Under the pieces are notes generated by a model. It saw nothing but the letters and a program-made list of their open reading frames with translations. It searched no databases and had not been told where the DNA came from. Both the position numbers and the translations under genes were made by a program. A DNA stretch of 64,000 nucleotides from positions 1 through 64,000 of the forward strand of contig CBDBOO010000021.1 in the NCBI GenBank assembly GCA_965208385.1, written 5' to 3'. Each line of letters opens with the position of its first letter. Positions within the stretch are counted from its first letter, which is position 1. Below, in pieces: positions 57,408 to 64,000 of this stretch. The DNA is from Endozoicomonas sp965208385. GTDB taxonomy: Bacteria > Pseudomonadota > Gammaproteobacteria > Pseudomonadales > Endozoicomonadaceae.

Positions 57408-58439
57408 ATGATAGAACTTAGAAATCTGAGCAAAACATTCAGTGCCGGAGGGAATCAGGTAAAAGCCATTGATGGTGTTAATCTGCAGGTTCCTGAAGGC
57501 ACCATATACGGTGTGATAGGCTCAAGCGGAGCAGGGAAAAGTACCCTGATTCGATGTGTCAATCTTCTGGAAAAACCCACATCCGGGCAGGTTCTGGTGG
57601 ATGGTCAGGATCTCACTGTTTTGTCCGAAAAGGCATTGAGAAAAGCCCGTCACAATATTGGTATGATTTTCCAGCATTTCAATCTACTGACCAGTCGAAC
57701 AGTTTACGACAATATTGCTCTGCCTCTGGAACTGGCAGGAGCGAGTAAAAAAGAGATTGAGGCTGCGGTTAATCCATTACTGGAGCTGACGGGGCTTAGC
57801 GACAAGAGAAACAATTATCCATCCCAGCTGTCCGGTGGACAGAAACAACGAGTGGCCATTGCCAGGGCTCTGGCCAGCAAGCCTGGAGTATTACTGTGTG
57901 ATGAGGCTACATCAGCGCTGGATCCGCAAACGACTCGTTCGATTCTGAATCTTCTGAAAGATATCAATAAAAAACTGAAAATCACTGTACTGATCATTAC
58001 CCATGAAATGGATGTCGTGAAAAGTATTTGTGACCGTGTGGCCATTATGAGTCATGGCCGGATTATTGAAGAAAATGATGTAGAGCAGTTTTTTCTGCAT
58101 CCGGAAACCGATCTGGCCCGTGAGTTTGTGCGCAGTGCCATCAATGAAAAGGCGGTAGCTGAATTGGAAGGCTATTTTCATGCCGATCCGGAAGAAGGGT
58201 CCCGACCTGTTATCAGAATCACTTTTGTCGGTAGGGGCGTTGTGCAGCCTTTGATTACTCAGTCTGCACGACAATTTAATACAGATTTTGTCATCCTGCA
58301 GGCTGATATAGAAACTGTTCATGGCAAGGCTATGGGGTTTCTTATGGTGGAAGTGGTTGGAGAGCCGGAAGCCATTGAGGCTTCAATGAATTATCTGAAA
58401 CAGCATGTACAGGTGGAGGTGCTCGGTTATGTCAGCTGA
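57408..58439 (+). CDS. metN: Methionine ABC transporter ATP-binding protein
   Basis: 343 residues, RBS GCAGGAG. Walker A IGSSGAGKSTLIRC (about 36-49), Q-loop IFQHFNLL, signature LSGGQKQRVAIARAL, Walker B VLLCDEATSALDP, and the MetN-type C-terminal NIL (ACT-like) domain from about residue 260, which in E. coli binds methionine and inhibits transport. First gene of metN-metI-metQ; metI overlaps its last 11 bases. Confidence 0.95.
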   Translation: MIELRNLSKTFSAGGNQVKAIDGVNLQVPEGTIYGVIGSSGAGKSTLIRCVNLLEKPTSGQVLVDGQDLTVLSEKALRKARHNIGMIFQHFNLLTSRTVYDNIALPLELAGASKKEIEAAVNPLLELTGLSDKRNNYPSQLSGGQKQRVAIARALASKPGVLLCDEATSALDPQTTRSILNLLKDINKKLKITVLIITHEMDVVKSICDRVAIMSHGRIIEENDVEQFFLHPETDLAREFVRSAINEKAVAELEGYFHADPEEGSRPVIRITFVGRGVVQPLITQSARQFNTDFVILQADIETVHGKAMGFLMVEVVGEPEAIEASMNYLKQHVQVEVLGYVS

Positions 58440-59085
58440 CGCATGGTTTTTATTGGCTAAAGCGCTCTGGGAAACCCTGTATATGGTGGGGATTTCTGGC
58501 AGTTTGAGTTTTTTGTTTGGCATTCCTCTTGGTGTACTGCTCTATATAAGTCGTGAAGGGCGTATTAAGGAAAATAGACTGATGAACCTGATGCTGGGAG
58601 GTATTGTCAATGCCGGTCGTTCGGTTCCGTTTATTATCCTGATGGTAGCGATTATTCCCCTGACACGGCTATTAACCGGAACCTCAATTGGCACCACTGC
58701 AGCCATTGTACCCCTGACTATCGCGGCAATACCTTTTGTTGCCCGAATTGCCGAAGGAGCCATTAATGAGGTGAGCTCCGGTTTGGTGGAAGCTGCTCAG
58801 GCCATGGGGGCAAGCCCACTGCAGATTATTACCCGCGTGCTGCTACCCGAAGCTCGTCCCGGGCTGATTAATGGTATGACCATTACTCTGGTTACTCTGG
58901 TAAGTTATTCAGCCATGGCTGGAGCCATCGGCGGAGGCGGTCTGGGTGATCTGGGTATCCGTTATGGTTATCAGCGTTTTGATGGTGTCATCATGCTGGC
59001 AACGGTGGTGGTTCTTATTGTACTGGTACAGCTGTTACAGATGGCCGGAGACCGATTGCAGCAACATTACGATCGCAGTCATTGA
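58429..59085 (+). CDS. metI: Methionine ABC transporter permease
   Basis: 218 residues from MSADAWFLLAKALWETLYMVG; the ATG overlaps the metN end. Five membrane segments and the EAA-type coupling loop (SSGLVEAAQAMGASPLQIITRVLLPEARPGLING). Intact and of family length. Confidence 0.95.
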   Translation: MSADAWFLLAKALWETLYMVGISGSLSFLFGIPLGVLLYISREGRIKENRLMNLMLGGIVNAGRSVPFIILMVAIIPLTRLLTGTSIGTTAAIVPLTIAAIPFVARIAEGAINEVSSGLVEAAQAMGASPLQIITRVLLPEARPGLINGMTITLVTLVSYSAMAGAIGGGGLGDLGIRYGYQRFDGVIMLATVVVLIVLVQLLQMAGDRLQQHYDRSH

Positions 59086-59167
59086 ATTAATTTGAAACTA
59101 ACTGGCGACCTCTTCATCTGAACGTCGCTGAATCTGACAAACATGTCATCCAGCAGAGTGGAGTCGT

Positions 59168-59992
59168 ATGATGATAATCAATATAGTGAAAACCTTGAAA
59201 GGTCTGGCAGGAACAGCGTTTCTGGCATCCGCTGTACTATTGACAGGTTGCGGTGGTAATGATGGCACTGGGCCATTGAAAGTGGGAGTGATGGCTGGGC
59301 CTGAAGCGGATCTGATGAGAGTGGCTGTGGAAAAAGCCAAAAATGACAGTCAGATTGATATCGAACTTATTGAGTTTTCTGATTATGTGTCACCCAACGT
59401 AGCCCTGGCAGATGGCAGTATTGATGCCAATGCTTTCCAGCATCGCCCTTATCTGGACAGTATGGTTCGTGATCGTGGATTCAAATTAACCGCAGTGGCC
59501 AACACTTTTGTATATCCCATTGGAGCGTATTCAAAAAAAATCAAGGATATCAGTGAGCTGAAAGACGGTGCAAAAATATCTATTCCTAACGATCCCAGCA
59601 ATGAAGGACGCACGCTTATCCTGCTGGATCAGCGTGGTTACATAAAGCTGAAAGATATTAATAATCTTGAGGCGACACCTGCTGATATCGTCGAAAACCC
59701 ACGTGGATTCGAATTTATAGAACTTGATGCGGCCCAGCTACCAAGATCACTGGATGATGTGGATGTGGCATTTATTAATGGAACTTACGCTGTTCCAGCT
59801 GGTTACATACCAACCCGTGATGCTTTGATGATAGAAGACAAGGATTCACCTTATGTCAATATCATTGTAACCCGTGACGATAACAAAACGGATCCCAGGG
59901 TTCAGTCACTCATAAAGGCTTATCAAACCGCTGATGTTGAAGCAAAAGCCGTGGAGTTATTTAAGGGCAGTGCTGTAGCTGGTTGGAAATAA
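59168..59992 (+). CDS. metQ: Methionine-binding lipoprotein
   Basis: 274 residues. Lipoprotein signal LASAVLLTGCGGN with the lipidated Cys at about residue 28. NlpA/MetQ domain: KVGVMAGPEADLMRVAVEKAK, VEFSDYV-like IEFSDYVSPNVALADGSIDANAFQHRPYLD, and NDPSNEGRTLILLDQRGYIKL. Delivers methionine to MetNI. Followed by a strong terminator. Confidence 0.95.
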   Translation: MMIINIVKTLKGLAGTAFLASAVLLTGCGGNDGTGPLKVGVMAGPEADLMRVAVEKAKNDSQIDIELIEFSDYVSPNVALADGSIDANAFQHRPYLDSMVRDRGFKLTAVANTFVYPIGAYSKKIKDISELKDGAKISIPNDPSNEGRTLILLDQRGYIKLKDINNLEATPADIVENPRGFEFIELDAAQLPRSLDDVDVAFINGTYAVPAGYIPTRDALMIEDKDSPYVNIIVTRDDNKTDPRVQSLIKAYQTADVEAKAVELFKGSAVAGWK

Positions 59993-60046
59993 CTTATACT
60001 GGCATTGCATATTGGCATTGCGCATTGACATTAAATGTTGCGAAAG

Positions 60047-60075
60047 CCCTCTGATATTTTTCAGAGGGTTTTTTT
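60047..60075 (+). terminator. Rho-independent terminator after metQ
   Basis: CCCTCTGA, loop, TCAGAGGG and seven T: a perfect 8-bp stem. Confidence 0.9.
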
Positions 60076-60158
60076 CTGTCTTGTATTTACCATGAAAATG
60101 CCATTCTTATCATCTGGAGTGATGAGTTTGGTGCATCCTCGTTTATGGTTTGTTAGAA

Positions 60159-60632
60159 CTAAAGTACGGATAATAGAGCTTCAGCAGTACTGACTTCGAA
60201 CGACTGTGGTTCTTCAATGGCCAGATGAGTAACAATGCCTGATTCTATGATCATGGCATAGCGTTTTGATCGTGTTCCACCGAAGTCTCCGGTCTCCAGC
60301 TCCAGCCCCATTGCTTTAGTGAGTGAGGCGCCGCCATCGGCCAGCATAGTGATTTGCTCAGCATTCTGTTGATCTGCCCAGGCTTTCATAACAAAAGCGT
60401 CATTAACAGAAAGGCAGGCAATTATATCAACGCCCTTTGCACTGATTTGATCGGCTAATACTACGTACCCGGGCAAATGCGCTTCAGAACACGTCGGAGT
60501 GAACGCGCCGGGAAGGGCAAACAGAACTACTTTCTTATCAGCAAATAATTCATCGGTTGTCGTATTCTGCTGATTGCTGCCTGAAATGGCGGTAATTGCT
60601 GTGGCCGGGATCTTATGACCTGTTTTAATCAT
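60159..60632 (-). CDS. Peroxiredoxin (Prx5-type)
   Basis: 157 residues from MIKTGHKIPATAI; the open frame runs further upstream to 60917, but that region is the sspA promoter side and does not match the family. Peroxidatic Cys in PGAFTPTCSEAHLPGY (about residue 45), and the substrate-side VNDAFVMKAWADQQ. Reduces H2O2 and organic hydroperoxides with glutathione or glutaredoxin in this subfamily. Divergent to sspA. Confidence 0.9.
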   Translation of the reverse strand: MIKTGHKIPATAITAISGSNQQNTTTDELFADKKVVLFALPGAFTPTCSEAHLPGYVVLADQISAKGVDIIACLSVNDAFVMKAWADQQNAEQITMLADGGASLTKAMGLELETGDFGGTRSKRYAMIIESGIVTHLAIEEPQSFEVSTAEALLSVL

Positions 60633-60888
60633 TCTGTACTCCGATTTTCCGAGAATTTTTAAAGTGTTTTTTCGCTTGTTTTCCAGTGTATATGTACTCG
60701 GACGGATTGAAATGTCAACAATTCTTGCAGCAGGGCTGTCCCGAGTGGAACAAAGTTTGCTATGATAGTGCGTTATTTCGCAGGCGGCTGGTATCCTGAG
60801 CTGTAGAATCGGTTTTAAACACTGATTTTGTTTTTTCAGGCAATATTGCCGACATCTCTCATCCTTTGCATGAAGGCGGGGGTACTTC

Positions 60889-61518
60889 ATGGCTGTAGTT
60901 GCCAAAAAGTCATCCATGATATTTTTTTCGGACCCGATAGATCATTACTGTCACAGGGTTCGTATTGTACTGGCTGAAAAGGGCGTCGCTGTTGATGTCC
61001 AGGAAGTCAATCCGGAAAACCTGCCACAGGAACTTTCCGATATGAATCCATATAACAGCCTGCCTACTCTGGTAGATCGGGAGCTGGTTCTTTATGAGCC
61101 CAATGTTATGATGGAGTATTTGGACGAGCGTTTTCCTCATCCACCGTTATTACCGGTTTATCCGGTGAGTCGGGCTCAAAGTCGTCTGATGATGCATCGC
61201 ATCCAGAAGGACTGGTGTGCTCTGGCGGATGTGATTCTGGATCCCAGAACAAAGGAAACTCCGGCGGTTCGTGCCCGTAAAGAGCTTCGTGAAAGCCTGT
61301 TGGCTATTGCACCGATCTTTGCAGAAAAACCGTTTTTCATGAGCGAAGAATTCACTTTAGTGGATTGCTGTGTTGCTCCTCTGTTATGGCGTTTACCGGT
61401 AATGGGTATTGAATTACCCAAGCAGGGTGCTGCTATATTGCAATACGCGGAGCGTTTGTTCGAGCGTGAGTCTTTCCAGGAAAGTCTTTCCGAAATTGAA
61501 AGAGAAATGCGCGAGTAA
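60889..61518 (+). CDS. sspA: Stringent starvation protein A
   Basis: 209 residues. GST-like fold without the catalytic residue: MIFFSDPIDHYCHRVRIVLAEKGV, NPYNSLPTLVDRELVLYEPNVMMEYLDERFPHPPL (with the cis-Pro and the conserved PHP surface motif that contacts RNA polymerase). C-terminal helical domain. SspA binds RNA polymerase under starvation. Followed by sspB, with a repeat in between. Confidence 0.95.
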   Translation: MAVVAKKSSMIFFSDPIDHYCHRVRIVLAEKGVAVDVQEVNPENLPQELSDMNPYNSLPTLVDRELVLYEPNVMMEYLDERFPHPPLLPVYPVSRAQSRLMMHRIQKDWCALADVILDPRTKETPAVRARKELRESLLAIAPIFAEKPFFMSEEFTLVDCCVAPLLWRLPVMGIELPKQGAAILQYAERLFERESFQESLSEIEREMRE

Positions 61519-61679
61519 TACCATTGCCGGTTTCTAATATGCGTTATGAGCATGGCTTTTCAGACTCAGAGACAAGGCGGAGTGACGAGTCATAGCCGTA
61601 GCTATGGCGAGGAACTCCAACGCAGGATCTGAGTCTGAAAAGGCAGCGCAATAGCATAATTAGAATTCGGAAATGGTAT
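61518..61679. repeat. Palindromic repeat/MITE between sspA and sspB, copy 2
   Basis: 162 bp, inverted relative to 12238-12396. Outer ends ATACCATTGCCGGTTTCTAAT and ATTAGAATTCGGAAATGGTAT, inner pair CTTTTCAGACTCAGA/TCTGAGTCTGAAAAG. It starts at the last base of the sspA stop codon. A long hairpin here could uncouple or attenuate sspB. Confidence 0.8.
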
Positions 61680-61729
61680 AACAGGCGTTTGGATGGCAGA
61701 AGAGACGTTGCTGTCCATCGGAGATTGTA

Positions 61730-62173
61730 ATGAGTATGACCAGTAGTCGTTCATACATTGCCAGAGCACTGTATGACTGGATTCTTGATAATAATTGCAC
61801 ACCTTATATTCTGGTAGATGCCAACTGTAAGGGCGTGTTTGTGCCCGGTGAATATGTGAAGGATGGACAAATTGTCCTGAATGTTTCACCTACCGCTGTA
61901 AGGGCACTGGTTATCGGGAATGATATGGTAACTTTCGATGGTCGTTTTGGTGGTGAAGCATTAACTATTACTGTGCCTGTAGAGGCTCTTATGGCAATTT
62001 ATGCCAGAGAGAATGGTCAGGGAATGGTTTTTGAAATTGAACCTCAGGATGAGCCGGATATACTGGAAGCACCTGAAGAATTAACGGTTGTTGAATCAGT
62101 TGATTCAGAACTGCCTTCTGAGTCGTCCAGGCCCAAAAAGCCGGGTCGTCCTAGCTTGAAGGTGGTTAAGTAG
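61730..62173 (+). CDS. sspB: ClpXP adaptor, stringent starvation protein B
   Basis: 147 residues (an ATG at 61736 is also possible). SspB substrate-binding domain: YIARALYDWILDNNCTPYILVDANCKGV, DGQIVLNVSPTAVRALVIGNDMVTFDGRFGG, VEALMAIYARENGQGM. Then an acidic linker and the ClpX-binding tail RPKKPGRPSLKVVK. It brings ssrA-tagged proteins to ClpXP. A terminator follows. Confidence 0.95.
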   Translation: MSMTSSRSYIARALYDWILDNNCTPYILVDANCKGVFVPGEYVKDGQIVLNVSPTAVRALVIGNDMVTFDGRFGGEALTITVPVEALMAIYARENGQGMVFEIEPQDEPDILEAPEELTVVESVDSELPSESSRPKKPGRPSLKVVK

Positions 62174-62203
62174 AAGTGCTTTACCGTCGTCATTGCCAAA
62201 AAA

Positions 62204-62231
62204 AGCTACCTCTCTGGTAGCTTTTTTTTTG
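62204..62231 (+). terminator. Rho-independent terminator after sspB
   Basis: AGCTACC, TCTCT, GGTAGCT and nine or more T, with an A run on the other side, so it may work in both directions. Confidence 0.9.
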
Positions 62232-62302
62232 TAATATTGATTCGTTTTAAGATGATGAAGATTATTCCTTCTATTCAGTTGTAAATAATACAGGATAAAA
62301 AA

Positions 62303-62896
62303 ATGAAGCTGGCAATTATCTGTGGCAGTCATCGTAAAGAGTCTCAAAGTGCGAGAATCAGTGCGGTGCTGGCTGACAGGGTGAAACAACAGTCGCTTTT
62401 TGATCAGGTGGATATTCTGAGTCTCTCTGAAAACCCGCTGCCACTCTGGGATGAATCTATCTGGTCCGGCAGTGATGAGTGGAAAACATTGTTGGCGCCC
62501 TGGAGAGCAACTCTGAGAGGGGCCGATGCGCTGATTGTTGTGGCTCCTGAATGGAATGGAATGGTTCCGGCCGGTTTGAAAAACTTTTTCCTTATCTTTG
62601 GCACTGCTGAGCTTGGGCATAAACCTGCTCTAATTACTGCGGTGTCGGCAGGGCAGGGTGGCTCTTATCCTGTTATTGAGTTGCGGACAAGCAGTTATAA
62701 AAATTGCCGGATTTGTTATCTACCCGATCATTTGATTGTTCGCCACGCTGAGAAGGCTTATGTGGATGAAGCCGATACCCACTTACTGGAAAGAACGGAC
62801 TATTGCCTGAAGCTGCTGAAAGAATACTCAACAGGGTTGAAGTTGGTTCGGGAGAGTGGTGTTGTGGATCATAAGACGTTTCGAAATGGTATGTAG
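62303..62896 (+). CDS. NAD(P)H-dependent FMN reductase family protein
   Basis: 197 residues. Flavodoxin-like: MKLAIICGSHRKESQSARISAVL (phosphate loop), LPLWDESIW, DALIVVAPEWNGMVPAGLKNFF (the conserved PEYN-like motif, here PEWN), and AVSAGQGGSYPV. Relatives reduce quinones, azo dyes or flavins. Intact; substrate unknown. Confidence 0.85.
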   Translation: MKLAIICGSHRKESQSARISAVLADRVKQQSLFDQVDILSLSENPLPLWDESIWSGSDEWKTLLAPWRATLRGADALIVVAPEWNGMVPAGLKNFFLIFGTAELGHKPALITAVSAGQGGSYPVIELRTSSYKNCRICYLPDHLIVRHAEKAYVDEADTHLLERTDYCLKLLKEYSTGLKLVRESGVVDHKTFRNGM

Positions 62897-63101
62897 GTGC
62901 TCGAAGGCTGTTTAGTTTTTTTATGGAAATTCCGGCGTTGAGTGCGCTGAAGATATTTTCATGATTCGGGCTAACGGCATCTTCTGCGTAAGGCTGTTTG
63001 AAGGTGGTAAGTTATATCATCTTCCAGCTACGTCTTGCTTACAGGTCTTAGCTAATACTGAAATATCAGATGGCAACTGGTCTGCTATGCATTATTCTCC
63101 T

Positions 63102-63968
63102 TTATGTCTTTTGGGCGGCTTCACTCTTCAGGTACTCTCTGGGTGAGTAGCCGTGATATTGGCTGAATAGCCTGCTGAAGTGACTCAGATTACGAAATCC
63201 CAGTTCAAAGCAAATGCGGGTAATGGAATGATTGAGTTTTAATAATTCCAGTGCCTTTTGCATTCTCTTCTGCTTTTGAAACTCCCCGGGGGAAATGCCG
63301 AGCTTTTTGCGAAACTCGGTGTATAGACGGCTGCGGCTCATGCAGGCGTGACGACAGAGTGTTTCTATCTCTAGTGACGCTTCTGGCTGATGCTCGATAA
63401 ATTGAATGGCAGCATTTATGCCATTGGCGTCGGGTTCTTTCTTTGAGTGAGCTAATAATAACCCTCTGTTTTGGTGTCTTAGCATACGGACTACCAGTTC
63501 AGATATTTCCAGGTCAATCAGAATGTTCCTGTCAGGCTGATTTTCAGTGAAGGTTGTAACCATTCGTTCAATTAATAGCTGGGTTTCACGGGTGTGATGT
63601 ATGTGTAAGTAAGGTTGAGATGGTTCCGGTTCGGTGAGTGTTCTGTGTATTTCATCGGTGTCGTATAACTTTTCGGCGATTTTTGCGACCCGCTCACGGG
63701 TGATTTCAATGGTGAGGCAGGTCGTTGGGTTGTCAGTTGTGGCTTCTGGGAAATCAATGTCAATAATTTCTCCGGGAGCAAGCACAAAGGATTCATGAGG
63801 TAGAAAGGTTGTGCTGTTACCACGGGCGTGCATTATTTTTTTTCCGGAAATCATGCCGCAATACATGAGTTCGCTGGCTTGAAACTGAACCTTTTCCGCA
63901 TTGAGATAAGTGTCGTATATGCTCAGTTCGGATTCATTTCCGGCAAAACTGATGCGGTTTTCGACCAA
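63102..63968 (-). CDS. AraC-family transcriptional regulator
   Basis: 288 residues; TTG or a start beyond the visible region is possible because the gene lies near the edge. The N-terminal part looks like a cupin-type sensor domain (LAPGEIIDIDFPEATTDNPTTCLTIEIT). C-terminal double HTH: LEIETLCRHACMSRSRLYTEFRKKLGISPGEFQKQKRM and ITRICFELGFRNLSHFSRLFSQYHGYSPREYL. It resembles regulators such as AraC/CFA-type proteins of effector genes; target unknown. Confidence 0.85.
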   Translation of the reverse strand: MVENRISFAGNESELSIYDTYLNAEKVQFQASELMYCGMISGKKIMHARGNSTTFLPHESFVLAPGEIIDIDFPEATTDNPTTCLTIEITRERVAKIAEKLYDTDEIHRTLTEPEPSQPYLHIHHTRETQLLIERMVTTFTENQPDRNILIDLEISELVVRMLRHQNRGLLLAHSKKEPDANGINAAIQFIEHQPEASLEIETLCRHACMSRSRLYTEFRKKLGISPGEFQKQKRMQKALELLKLNHSITRICFELGFRNLSHFSRLFSQYHGYSPREYLKSEAAQKT

Positions 63969-64000
63969 TTGTTTTGGTCGACGTGAAGCATTTAGAGTTG

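Noticed and set aside
60633..60917. N-terminal extension of the peroxiredoxin
   Set aside because: The extra 95 residues do not resemble the family and overlap the start of sspA; the internal ATG at 60632 gives the normal protein length.

Overview
The window looks like a chromosome segment of a marine, host-associated gammaproteobacterium of the Endozoicomonas type. This is inferred from the housekeeping genes at the right end (sspA-sspB, metNIQ, ygiQ, tdk), a short eukaryote-like protein kinase, a very large exported repeat protein with nuclear-localisation-like basic stretches, and an extreme insertion-sequence load. No rRNA, tRNA or CRISPR array was recognised.

Left part (1 to about 24200): an integron-cassette-like region without a visible integrase, heavily invaded by mobile DNA. 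Three cassettes can be reconstructed. Each starts with its own TTRRRY-type end and finishes with the exact complement as attC R'' box: TTAGGTGCC/GGCACCTAAC, TTATGCAGC/GCTGCATAAC and TTAGGTGGC/GCCACCTAA. All three carry a gene whose product has a signal peptide. Two attC hairpin cores (719-760 and 22922-22963) are bracketed by group II introns. An ORF-less 761-bp intron sits on the minus strand in the R'' box, and a class IIC intron (at the first site followed by a second intron class) sits on the plus strand in the R' box. At the second site the ORF-less intron is repeated four times head to tail with no spacer, and an ISAs1-family element interrupts the copy at the 3' end of the array.

Around these lie several copies and fragments of a multicopy element encoding a Y1/HUH (IS200-like, RAYT-type) transposase. 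IS91, ISL3, ISKra4, IS66 and IS1 pieces and several MITEs also occur, often nested. Target duplications are readable at many insertions. A glutathione transferase and a divergent HxlR regulator, sharing a perfect 25-bp inverted repeat, form a small island of ordinary genes (9387-10560).

Middle (about 24200-48000): a mosaic of RAYT, ISKra4, IS1, IS66, ISL3 and IS1634 elements and derived MITEs. Between two unrelated IS66-type elements lies one cargo gene (29255-34429). It encodes a 1724-residue exported protein with a CxxC/CxxC motif, Lys/Arg-rich stretches and 14 complete plus one partial near-identical 39-residue repeats, which differ only in a short NHGK/NNGK/NSSR site. Also here are a hypothetical gene, the radical-SAM gene ygiQ and a ROK-family kinase resembling NagK.

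Right part (48000-64000): mostly ordinary chromosome. It holds a di-haem cytochrome c peroxidase-like protein, a UvrD/Rep-type helicase, a small protein kinase, thymidine kinase, an exported trypsin-like protease, a TauE/SafE permease, the methionine importer metN-metI-metQ, a peroxiredoxin, sspA and sspB (separated by a 162-bp palindromic repeat), an NAD(P)H-dependent FMN reductase and an AraC-type regulator at the edge.
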